A stretch of DNA of 64,000 bases from Dipetalonema caudispina. Taxonomy: Eukaryota > Nematoda > Chromadorea > Rhabditida > Onchocercidae. A program made the position numbers and the translations under genes. Below the pieces are notes generated by a model. It saw only the letters and a list, made by a program, of their open reading frames with translations. It ran no database searches and had not been told where the DNA came from. The stretch is from assembly GCA_013365325.1 (NCBI GenBank), contig JABVXV010000047.1:186001-250000 (forward strand), given 5' to 3'. Shown one piece after another: positions 11,789 to 24,000 of this stretch. Position 1 is the first letter of the stretch; each line of letters starts with the position of its first letter.

Positions 11789-14700
11789 ATGCAAACATCC
11801 GGTGATACTATTCGCTTCTTTAATTCGCATAATGACACGATTACTCTTCTTTCACATATGAAATGTGAAAATTTCGTTCTCTTCGCATGCGGTAAGTTTT
11901 GTTTTGCAACAAAGGAGGTAATCCAAAATTGATTGAATAATTCATTGTTAAAAAACTTTAAAATTGCATCCGCGTTGGCTAACTGGAATATCGATAGTAT
12001 CTGTTGGACGGAATTTTTAAGCATAAATGGAATTGTTGTATCAGATCCATGAAGTTCTGTCAGCGTATTGTACATTTCACATTTTCGAAGAGATGGAAAA
12101 TAGTTGAAAGATGAATAGTTCAATAGTGCATCCATCAGTTCCTTAAAATATCCACTGGTCAAGTTACATATGATGAAATTTTTTAACTATATAGCTTTTG
12201 AAAAAATTCAAATTCTCTCCTTCCGTCAAATTGGAACAAGAGATGAGGAAGGCAAGGGATTATGCGGAGTAGGTTAAAAATATTTCTCACTTGTTGTTCA
12301 TCCGCCAGCTTATTTCCGAGAGAATTGGAATGAAAATGTTATTTAGCGGCTGATCAAAAATGCATTTTGAACGCTGACATTATACCAATCTTGTTTTATA
12401 ACTTCTGGAATTCGGTGACAGCTTAACTCTTAACATTACTGAAAGAGATCAGAGAATCAATCATTTTCGTCTTCAAATTAACAAAATTATCGGTACAATG
12501 TCGAACGCATTCGGTTTGACTAATATTTTGCAATAAGTGTGCATTACTTTCATCAACCAATATTGGCAAAACAATCTCATAGCCAGTGATAATGTAATAT
12601 ATAGTTACTGCACACTGTTTCCTCCTTCTCTTTACCGCCAAATCTTAAGTCTAATACTACTGTGAAAAGTCCACCAGCATTATCAGTATTAAGTACTATT
12701 TAAGAGTTCAAAGTTCGCGTATCATTAATCTGAGATTTAGAAGAAATGGGAAAGCTTGTTTATGGAAATCGTTGATTCATATCATAATATTTATTATGTG
12801 GAATGTAACCAGTATTTTAGGTTTGGAGATCATTTCCTGATGCTAATGTTGGTACCAATTACGGTTTGACAGTTTTATAATTCCATGGCAAACTTTATCA
12901 AAAATGGTATAAATATTCGTTGTCTCTAGTGGTTTTCACCTAAAGTCTTGGTGCTGGTCTGATTATTTCTTGTGCTTGCAAATAATTCTTCACGTAATAC
13001 ATATAGAAGCTGTTGTCGTGAGATGTAAGAGAATTACTTCTACACTCGAACTCTGTTCCGTGTTAGGAGCAATTTTTCCAGTTTTATTTTCAGTGCTCGT
13101 TTCACGTGAGCTGGAAATCCGAGTTGATCGAATAATATTTAATAAACAAAAAAATATCACTTGGTAAAAAAAGGACCCACAGCGAAAGATTACTAACACC
13201 AATAAATTAAGAATTAGTATATTATCTTTTCGGCTTCTTCCAATTCTCAAAGTTAATGTTCGTAATAAAAACTAACTCGACGGTTGAATCTTTATCACAT
13301 TATACCGACGATAGTTTGTCCAAGTTGAAACGGGACTGGATGAAATAAAAAGAATAAACTTAGTTTCAACAAATAGTGGTACTTGGGTACAAGACAGCGA
13401 TGGTAGACTGCTAGTGTTCGGCCGAGTAATCTGGTAGTCAGAGAGGATTTCGATTATTTGAGACATCAAATCATTGAGATTTAAATGATATGAAGCAAGT
13501 GAGTGTTTTTTGACAGTTTAACCTTCTGATAAAAAAATGTTAGCCAAGCTGTTGTATTGGTGATCCGGACGACGAAAAAAAAATTTTGTAACAATGAATC
13601 TGATTCCAGATTCTTTATGCTCATATCGATAAATGCCTGTTGAGGATATCCTATAATGAATGTAAAGGTAGCAAATAAAATGGTCCGGTACTCTCTAAAG
13701 ATGTGTTAAAGTTACCTCAATTAATTGAATGCTTAAAAGGAAAGTCAATAAATTTAGTATGGTGCCGTTATAACACAATTTTATTACGATTTCCGGTATT
13801 TGTTACGGGAGACTCTGGGGGTGAAACAGCAAAAAGAGTTGATAAATTCTGGGCAGATTCAAAAATACTGTCCGGATCCTCCACAAAATTCTGAGGATAT
13901 GTCGTGGTATTGTTAGTATCCGACTGAAACTCTAGTAAGCCGATCGGTGATTGCAGCCCTAAATAAATTCACTCCAAAAAAACTTATCGAAATGATTCAG
14001 CTGATAATAAAACGAAACAAATGGTACCCACAAATTGATTCAACATGGCCCTTCTCGTAAAATAATCAAAGCCATCAGCCGGATGCAAAATAGCTGCTGG
14101 CTGTTTCCCATCATCATATAGTCGGCAACTAAGTTACCGGTAATATTATACAAATGAGTGGCATAGTTTTGTCTGAAAATTATCTAAATAAATTTATATG
14201 TTATTAAGTATTTTGTGTTATCACTATTCCTCAAATGTAGATATTTCTGAATACCTTTTGCACTAAATGCTGTAAGAATAATGTAATTCGATAACTAATC
14301 CAACGAGAAAATTCCAGTGACTGATATTTTTGGTAGCTTTGTAGCCTTATTCAACATAATCTAACATAAGTGATAGTGGGTGTGTTGTACAACGACTGTC
14401 CAAATAATATTCATTTGTATGTGCAGTGGCAGTTAGCCATCCGGTTATGCATATTTATTAACTTGGTGAAGATTTTGCAGTGGCAGTAGTTGAGAAACCA
14501 CTCAAAATACTTAACGTAGAAGTAATGATCAATGCAATGATACGGGGTAATGTAGAAAATTTCAATAATTGGTTGCAAATTACCTATTGAATGTCGAAAG
14601 ACTCGTTGAAAACAGTGATATCTGCTCGAATACATTTATTGAAATCAGTTGATGTTATAAAAAGTGACACAGACTACCTTACTATTTCTGAATATGTTAT

Positions 14701-16473
14701 CATAGATATGCGTATTCCATCGCACTCATTACTAATCGATATATCATACTTGAAGGTATAAACAAGCAAATTTTGGATAGATGAACAATTCTAAAAACCT
14801 ATCACATGCAGATTCATACATATTCATACACACGTATATGAAGTTTTGCTGCCAAACAAATATAAATTTTTTTTAATTTTTCACATGCAGCACAGATTAT
14901 CTCTGAAATTGAAAGACGGTCGAGCTTAAATTTCTTAAAAATACTTACATTGTGATTTGGAAGATGAGTGATGAAGACGAAGTAAAATAATGGAAATAAC
15001 TGATTGAAGCTGCAACATTTTGGGAATAAAGAAGATGGAATATGAATATTCATTCAATAGACGACCTTAGGTTTCGTATAATTTAGTGGGTTATTGATAT
15101 CCATCCCCGCTTTTTATCCCCTTTTCACCACTCTATCTTATTTTTTACTTACATGGTCGTCGTGTTTGCAAAAATTTTGATCGAATCATTATTTTATCAT
15201 TATCCAATTCATTTTGTAGAGTGTTAAAAAATGATGTATGTTTGAGGGTTGAAGATATGGAAATGGTGTTAAACAGAGAGTGCGAGAGATGTGGGACTGT
15301 CGGTTGTCGTCCCAAAAGACGTGGCATTATTTTCAATCTTATTTTATGACAGATTTTGTTCGCAGATGTTTGGCGGGTACACAGCTGTCGCAAAAAGCAT
15401 GATATAGTTAACTTTCGTGTACTTTTATATTCTGCTTCCACCGGTTCTCGCTCAACCAGGGCTATTTCCACAATGCTTTTTCAATATGATAAAACTGATA
15501 CCTGAATCTTCTGGTGTTTTCCACTCCGGAACATAGAGACATTACTGTGAATGACTTAAATGATTTGGCCAGAAATAGAAGGGAAGAACCGCGACTACAA
15601 TCTCATTTCCAATGAGAATACTATGAATTTATTTATAAACAATATGATAAATTTCACTTCTACCGATAGTTATTCACTCAACAAGATATTGTAGCGTCAA
15701 AGAGGAGTACATCAACTCTAAAGCATTCTGTTTTGGCTACACCAATATTCAGTATTATCCATGAAGCTGACATATTTTTTGGATTCCTGGAAAGTTCCCA
15801 TTTGAAAGACTATATGGTTTCAAACCGTATTTTCTTCGAGATTTAGTAAAGCAAAATTCAGTAAAACGGTGCATTACATTTTGATATATCCATTTTTTTT
15901 TTACTTCTTTGTTTTTAATTAACGCTTTGTTAGCATGAATTTATTTCATACAAATATCATTAAGGTCAAACGTACGCAGTTAGCTAAGTGACCACTATTA
16001 AAATATCAGTTTAATCTGTTTAATTTTAGCAATTGAAAGTTCTAAAGACGATGGAAATCCATTCGATCAAATCATCACCCAAATTCCATTTCAGTCATTC
16101 TCATTTGTACCGCCGGAAGCAGTGACCAGAAATAGTGTGGAATACGATCAACAGCCACCACCGCCTTTCGAAATGGAAAAGGAGAGCGAGCAAGGAAGCA
16201 TCGTGAAATTTGATCAGTTAGATGATAACCTGAAAACAATTCTTGGCAATTTAATATCAAGAAATTTTTTTCAACTTCCTTATGTTTATCAGAAATTAAT
16301 GTAAACATTTCTACGTTAACTGTTATAATAATCTAAATTATACTATAACGGTATTACATTTCCATTCTGATACGATTCACAAAACTGCTTATCAAAATTT
16401 TTTATAGGTAGTGAGAGCATTCAAAATATCAGAAGGTATGGCAATATATTATAAACCGTTGGAAAAGAACTGA
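11789..16473 (+). CDS. Many-exon gene with RCC1-like repeats and Cys/His cluster (structure partly unresolved)
   Basis: A putative first exon, 11789-11891, starts at an ATG just after a weak acceptor. Three small tentative exons follow: 12538-12593, 12650-12692 and 12741-12770. The firmer chain is 12821-12847, 12930-13024, 13094-13163, 13218-13251, 13315-13425, 13610-13667, 13701-13820 and 13957-14056. A gap follows to 14481-14546, then 14891-14951, 15220-15320, 15366-15443, 15695-15826, 16030-16283 and 16408-16473. Phases agree through each block. They fail between 12770 and 12821 and between 14056 and 14481, where exons are missing or misplaced. The segments FGDHFLML, STNSGTWVQDSDGRLLVFG and LIECLKGKSINLVW resemble RCC1 propeller strands. 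Further on, CERCGTVGCRP and HSCRKKH form a possible zinc-binding cluster, and the C-terminus carries a PPPP-acidic segment. I do not recognise the family. A competing minus-strand reading exists for 11.8-12.6 kb. Confidence 0.5.
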
Positions 16474-17176
16474 AAACAGTGAAATTCTACTACTGCGAAT
16501 ATTGCAAGTAAACCGACAACTCTACAAGTAGATGATTTCATTCTCGAAGAACGAAGCAACGATAGGTTTGACTCATAAGCTGATAGATGATACCTTTGAT
16601 ACTTCCACCTCGAATCAATCCCTAATAATGGTTTTATGGTTCCTATGCATTTCAATGTTTGAGAAAAAAAAAAACTTTATATACATATATCATTCAATAA
16701 CAAATATCAGAAAGAAAATAAATATGCATAATGTGTTATTTGTATAAAATTACATATCAATTTTCGATATAGACAATCTTTGTAAAAAAAGAGAAAAAAA
16801 AACTGTAAAACTTATAACTCGAAAGAGAAATTCATATGAGCAAAGACTGGAAATTTGCACTGTTAAACCTGACAGAAGCTTTTTTCACAAGTTCTGGAGA
16901 AATCGAAAGTGATAAAATATCTTCGGATGATCTTCTAATTGGAGGGCTAAATTTTTTTAAGAGAATAAAGAACCAGGAAAGGTTATCATAGTCAACGTTT
17001 GCTGTATAGTCAGTCTTCAAGTCGCTTGATTGATCTGTTTCTGTCACATCAAGAAGCAAAACTTTGATGGATGTGAAAGAATTTTTGGAAAGTGCTTGCG
17101 TATTGTCTAGAGTCATTCAATCTTTTACAGTTCTGCGCTCAAAACTTTATAAAACGGAAATAAATTTCTTCAGATA

Positions 17177-20100
17177 ATGGCAACAGAATCATTTTTGTCA
17201 AGAAAGGTGTCAAACTTTTTTCCGCCACAGCAACCAAAAACTCCAGTCAAAAAAATTCTAACAAACCTATCAACGGTACCGATAATTGACTTTTCGTAAG
17301 ATTCGGGAATTTTATGATGTTCTACTTGGAAATTAGCATATAATTGTTAATAATGACTTCAGATAAATGAAGCATCAGGAAGCATTGAGCATATGGACAG
17401 GAATGAAATCAGGGGTAAATTTGCCAAAGCGATGAAAGAATCGTTTCAGTATGTGACAAGTGATATTCGTGATGAATGGCACACTGAAATTACGCCGGAG
17501 AAGTATGCCACGGGTACAAATAGCTATTAATTGATCAGTCGGAATTTTCCTGATCAAAGATGTCTTTCTTCGATAATTCAGCGAGCTTTATGGGAAAAGA
17601 TGGGAATGGATAAAGTTTAGCTAGTGATTTGGGATTTGGTTGTAAATATTTTATGAACAATATTGCAAGCTACTTCTCATACTTTCTGTTCCAGGTGACG
17701 TGCTCTTCGAAGGGCGTTACAGTTCCGTTGTGACAGCAAGATCCTATCCAGCCTTTAACCGTTTCACGCACATGGAATCTCGGCCATGTGTTATCAAAAC
17801 GAAACATATTGGTGCTATTTTAGATGACATGTTACGTGATCTGCGTGATGTTGAGGAGACTTTTCAACAAAGGATTTCTCGGCTCGTACGACGAATAATT
17901 ATGGAAGTTTACATTCTGAACAGGTATCAATTCTAAGTTAAAAGTTATAAAATATACGTAAGACAGTAACTGTCAATTAATATTATTTCCAGAAAGAAAT
18001 TGGAACTGTAGGAGTATGTGAGAGAATCGGTCAGTTATGGAGCCTAAATCAGGATGATATGTTTGTTATTTTCGTTTGCTAAATATGAGGTCTCTTTTAT
18101 GTGACCACGCAAACATTGTCAATTACTAAAACTTCATACCAATTTTAGTTAACTGCTTACATAGCAAAACTAATTTGCAATAATTACAGAGTTCGTCATT
18201 CGAATGTAATGCATGCTCATGCTACAGTGATCACCGAGCATTCACTTTGTCTGCAATTGGTTCTTCCTCGATTGTACCAGCTGGAACAGTTAATTGATAA
18301 GCACCGCCGTGATAAGGAGGAGAAGGTTATTTGGTACTCTTATGATACCCTACATATGAGTTTGGATTAGAGTGCCAGAACCAGAAATCATTTTTTCACA
18401 AGAATGCGACGATAAATTTTTGTCATAACTTTGTCAATTGATATCGATAATTGACATCCTTTGAAATCTCAAAGTTTGTCAACAAAGTTTCATTTTTAGC
18501 CGATGAATATTCGTATCATTGCAATGATTATTCGGCAGCTTTGCAGAGCATTATCTTATCTTCATGATGCAAATATTATTCACAAGTTTGTCTTCTCAAC
18601 TTCATCGCATTATTAGTTTCATAACTTTCCAACAATTCCGGAAGAATTTTAAATGAAATTTTTTTAGTGATGTTCAACCAGAAAACATTTATCTGACGCG
18701 TGGTGGTACAGTAAAATTGAGCAATTTTATCAATTCACGAATGATTGTAAACGAACGAGTGGCTGAAAGGTGTCGCACCCCTGATGGGGCTCCCGATTAT
18801 ATGTGTGCTGAAAAAGTTCATCATTTATTACTACAAAATTTTGTTTGATACCTAGGAGAGAGATCACTTCAAAAATTTCTTTATTTCGGCGATAAATAAA
18901 CTACCGATGTAGCTTACTTCCCAGCAAAAGCAAAAACGATAAATCTACCCACATACCACAACGTATCGCAACATGGTGCACCACATGCCAGCGTATTTTA
19001 ACTGTTTACTATGCGCTATAAACAGTTTGATATATTCTTACCATCGTCGAAACTTAAGGCGTGCTTTAATAGTTCCGTTATGACAATATTGTGCTGATAT
19101 AAAAAGTATTTTCCGTCGAGAATTTTTGGAAATTTAAAAAGTTTTAGATCTATAGAAAGTGAATGTTCAGTATCACTGTTTCAGCAGTATAATTTGAAAC
19201 GTGTAACAACCATAACAGATTATAAGAACTATTCAACGTCATCGGATATCTGGTCATTGGGTGTGTTGATACTTCATATGGTCAGCTATTATCCCAATGA
19301 GAAGTGGCACCGTTTACCTCGAATGTTCGCCCTTCAGATGAGAGAAAGACGAATGCCGTTTCGATGGATGATTAACGATATGATGGTGCCTCAACTTCTA
19401 CTTCATCCTACTTTTGGGTCAAACTACGCATAAAATGTCCTTTTGTAAAAGATTTCGGTTTTTGGGTCAAACAAGCCCTCCTCAGACATTATGCAGAAGT
19501 TAAACGAGTTTTAGGAAATTTTCAGCAACTTTGTGTACGAATGACACAAAGCGGTGATGAACATTTGAAGCAATATTTGAATGATACGATGCTCAACTTA
19601 GATCCATCAGCACGCCCGACAGCTAAACAAATTTTGGAATCACATTTGATTAAAAAATGGTGCAATAAAAGCCTCGAGCAGGTTGTTTTAAGAAGCAATA
19701 AATGCAAGTTTGCATGGTTGGATGGATAAAAAATTTCGGGTGCTAACATATTTCAATCTTTATTGACAAGATTTAAGTATTTTTCAAACTTTTTTAAAGG
19801 ACAAAAATCATCTGGTGAAGCGTTTCATTTACGAATTAGATTGGCAAAATCGCTCCAAACTGGATGCTGATGGTTACAATTATAATGCATGCGAAGCAGT
19901 TCGTAATTTTTGTTTTTAGAACATTTTGATCTGGACAACAACATATTGTGCTAAAATCTTTAAAAGTGGCTTGATTTCATTTCGATTTTGTTATGTCATT
20001 GAAAATTGTTGAATGTTCCCTTTTTCTTGCCACTTATTTGCCTAATCTTAAATCCAATTTGCAATTCCAACCCTTACCGATAGCAAGAGCTGACTTAATA

Positions 20101-21043
20101 GAAATAGGCAAGGAAAGGAGTAATTTTTGAACATAGTCTGTATTTGCACAATCGTATATTAATTGTAAAATGACTGCTCATGAAGAATGATATTTTTGCC
20201 TTCTTGCTATTTAAAATCAATCCTAATTAGATAATGTGATGAGTGCAAACCTGCAAATGTATTGCAGAAAGATATTCCGGCGGATTTTTACTGGGATGAT
20301 ACATGGCGAAAATTTGATAAGCAATCATTTGCTTATCGACTGTATGTTTACGATCGTGATAATTTGCGAATAGGAAGCGAAGTTGAGTATGTTTATCTTG
20401 AGTTTTGCTGTTATTAATCTCTATTATTATCACTTCAATAAATGATTGAATTTCAACTGCATTGAGATAGTCCAGTCTCTCAACTACACAAATATTATCT
20501 GGTAACTTCAAATTCTTAGGACGTAGCTTCCATGAATTTCAATCAAAGTTCTAGGCGATATTTCACGCATGCTGATAATTCATTGTTTCAAACACTAATG
20601 CTTGCTGTTAATGCTAACCACCTTGAAATGTTTGACGTGATACCCGTTGATCAAAATATTCGAAATCTGTGTTTCTCACTCATGAGAACTGCCAAGCATC
20701 ACCGATATAACCTTGCCAAGTGTGAAGCTGAAGGTGTGTACGTGTGGAATATTTTATTTTGTGTCCACTTTTTTTCAAATTTTGCTTATTAAAATGAAAA
20801 AAATATTTTTAATTTCACTTTCATTCACCTTTTTACTTCCAAATTATGAATAAAATATTTAATGTTAGGGGACCTAGTAGGAGACTGGCTATTTGTCCGA
20901 TATTTATTCTTGAAAATATTTCATTTGTGGCAACTTTATATCAGTTTACCAAAATCTTACTTTCAGAGCTGCTATTTGATCTGCCAACATCATTCCATTG
21001 CGATGTGCGTTCGGCAAAAATCATTGTTTATTTTAAGGATTAA
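17177..21043 (+). CDS. Pseudokinase with unrecognised C-terminal domain
   Basis: Twelve phase-consistent exons: 17177-17275, 17363-17513, 17695-17923, 18190-18325, 18500-18585, 18668-18815, 19185-19417, 19486-19681, 19800-19898, 20268-20381, 20520-20733 and 20967-21043, giving 593 residues. A TTTCTTCAG acceptor ends 3 bases before the ATG, as in a trans-spliced gene. The kinase fold is clear: glycine-loop-like FEGRYSSVV (~88-96), VIK lysine K118, helix-C MEV, then HNDVQPEN (232-239), SDIWSLG and DPSARPT. The DFG aspartate is replaced (KLSNFI, N252), HRDLK has become HNDVQ, and APE reads CAE. Phosphotransfer therefore looks impaired, and a scaffold or allosteric role is likely (inference). The layout vaguely recalls STRAD-type STE pseudokinases. 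After residue ~450 comes about 140 residues of unknown type, including FYWDDTWRKF and ending IIVYFKD. The boundaries of exons 7/8 and 10/11 are the least certain. Confidence 0.8.
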
Positions 21044-24000
21044 TTCTAGCTCAGGCTTAATATCTGGTCACAAAACTTAAACGCAGTGGACCCTGTGAAA
21101 TGGTCATTTACTTCCGATTATACTGTAATACATATTTCACCTTTTCCTACTTTTATATAGCTGTTTTGTTCTCCTTAACAATTTACCAAATTCTTTGTAA
21201 ATGTATTTAAATCTCACTTGTGGTTCACGTCATTATAACATAAACTGTATAAATATCCATGTGGTATCTTTACGATCTCCTTCATTTTGTTTACGTTATA
21301 CAATTTCAACCAAAATTGATCTAATGCATACAAATCCTTATCATATCCTTGTTAACAATAATTTTCTCATCTTCAAATGTTTGCGACAAAAGCATTTATC
21401 GGTTGGGGAAGAATCTATGTAGGGGTTATTTTGTTTATCTGATGCAAAATAAATACACTGAAATAAACACTGCCCCTTGTCATTTGTACTGTATTACTGT
21501 ACATATAAATTTCCCTTTAGTTCACCTACAATTTTGTACAAGTAAAGTTGGCACTATTCATACCTTTTTTCTTTCGTAGAAATATTCATTGGCAAATCAT
21601 AGATAAGTTTATTTCTAAGGGATGAAACTGTGATATTAACGCACAAATGTAATAAAAAGAAGACGAATTGGAAACAACTGAACTCAGTTACGTGAAAACA
21701 AATTAAAGATGTATGTGACATTTTAAATTGTTAGCCCAAATTTAATTACTGACTAATGATCTATCAGTTTAGTCGTATGAAACTGAAACTGAAGAGTTTT
21801 TGCTGAGCAATATGTTGATAGAGAATTTTGGTCATGAAAGGAGTGAGAGAAAAAGCAGATTCCCGATTTTTATTTTCCGGAAAAATTGTATTTCTGGTTT
21901 TTCTGATTCACTTATCTATTAAGCACTCTTCAGTATGGCCGTTTAATGAATAGCTATATATTTTGATCAAAGCAGCAACAATTTTTCATTTACTCGAAAA
22001 AAAAAGTGCTAGAAGCCTGAAAGTTTTTCGGAGGTATCATGGACATTGAAGGCACTAATGCAAACAGCTCTTTTCTGATTAATTTTTTCCGAGAGCTAGT
22101 TATGCATGCCTCTTCCAGTTTCTCTCACCTCGGTATTAGAAGTTCGTATGTGTCGCTCTCCGCATAAATTTCACACATTTATTTAAGAAAACTTAAAACT
22201 AATTTGCAAACTTTATCTTGAGCGTCCTTGTTGGATGATTCTAAAATCAGGACTGGGAGGGGAAAGGAGAAGGACGGGAGAATGAAGAGAAGGTCTTTAA
22301 AAAACATATTCGTTAATTGCCAATTTGTTCAATATTCAGTTTCAACCTCCCAATCATTTAGTCGTTCTCTCGTTGCAATGATCCAAAGATCTAAAATATT
22401 ACAAGCTATTTCTCTAATTCTGAAATATATCCTATCAATAATAGTATTCGGAAATGGTGTTCTCGACTTGTCATTTTCGCGGAAGTAAAATCAAGTTCCC
22501 GGGGCTGGGGTTCATTTATTTTCCAGCAGTTATTTCTCAGGTACAATTTACCTTCTTCCTATAACTGTTAATCTCACTGTTGTATTACTTTGGCCACAAC
22601 TAGACGGAATTTTGCATCCTGCTAATTCTATTACTTGAAGATACATTGAAGGATTGATTTTTATCCATAAGTTTTCCAGAAGTAGGTTCATAACTGTTTT
22701 CTTTACCTATACCAACAGCTAATATACATGCAGTAAGTTTTCCTGTAACTATCCAAACTAAATTTAGCCTCTTAGATTTTATAAACAAATAACTCTGTGA
22801 TACGGCATTGTTATGAGGAAATTCCATCATTATGTGATCTTCTATGAACTGCACTTTCATTGATTCTTGCATTCCGACATATATCAGGCGCTTCTACCTT
22901 TATTTACTCTTTCTTCGGATCTTATAACAACACGTAATTGTGTCTATTCGGTCCTACTTCTTCGGGAATTCCCATTCTCATAGTCGAACTTCAGGCAATC
23001 CGGGATAAATAGGCATCCAAAAAGTGAACTCACGTGATATATCTTGTTACAGGAAAGTTTGGTATCTTTTCCCACCTTCTTATTTCTTTCATCATAATGC
23101 TGAGAGAATAAGATGAGGTAGCTGAAATGGAATAAAACGCAAAAAAGAGTAGGCATCCCTAACTGATATGAAGTGGTTTGCAAGTGCTAAGTAAACGGAG
23201 AAGGGTTGATCCAATTTCTGGTTGAAAAAAAATATGCATAAGATTAAATGCCTGCCATGCTATAAAAAGATCCAGCAAAATATTAACTGGATCTAAAAGT
23301 GGTTTTTACTTCTGTTACTGAACTAATTGCCGCAAAATAATGTTGCAAGATTGCTAATGATGCGGTCCAACTAATGATTCCATTTAGTTTCAGTTCGTTA
23401 TGAATTTCATTAATCTGTTGAATATGATTTCAAAGATAATACCAAATTCCGGAATGCTTCGAAATTCGATATCATTTCGTTTTGTTTCATTTCTGACTTC
23501 ATATTACACTCAAAGTTTAAATTTTATGAGTCATGAATATGAATCCCAACAAGTGTAATGCTTACTAGGATTGGTTTGCATGTGAACATTTTTTTTTTTT
23601 TTTTTTTGGTTCTGCAACATTCTCAGCTAACGATAAAATTTAAACCCGACCAATTAATCTTACCCAAATTTTTGCAATAAGAATTGATTCTCGCCAAAAA
23701 ACAGTAAGCAAAGAGCAGTTTTTAAATTAATTAAGGTTGACGTTCATTTCCAAAATTTTAATGTAAAATTAATAATGCAATTTATTGATTCGATGCCAAA
23801 GCCCAGTTCAATGATACAAGGATCAATGGAAGTTTGTTTGATATATCACTCAAGCAAATGTATAAATGAAGTAACAAAGAAACAAAAATGGATAGCAAAG
23901 AGAAGAAAGTGGTGGGTAATATGAGAGTTTTGTTTACCTATAGGCTAGGCAATCATCGGTCTAGGATAACTGGCACTGAGAGAATGCAAACCTTTCAAAG

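Noticed and set aside
11779..12641. Minus-strand ORFs (12641-12423 and 12186-11779) that can be joined in phase into a helical-looking protein
   Set aside because: No start, no upstream partner and no recognisable family. The plus strand has a longer chain of phase-matched exons around it. I keep this as an open alternative for 11.8-12.6 kb only.
13272..13469. 65-codon minus ORF
   Set aside because: It is the antisense shadow of the plus exon 13315-13425, which carries an RCC1-like strand.
13821..13894. Open continuation of the RCC1-like exon (GETAKRVDKFW...)
   Set aside because: Only the donor at 13821 gives the phase needed by the next exon at 13957; the continuation ends at TGA without a usable donor.
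15145..15471. 108-codon minus ORF
   Set aside because: It is antisense to plus exons 15220-15320 and 15366-15443, which have good acceptors and matching phases with their neighbours.
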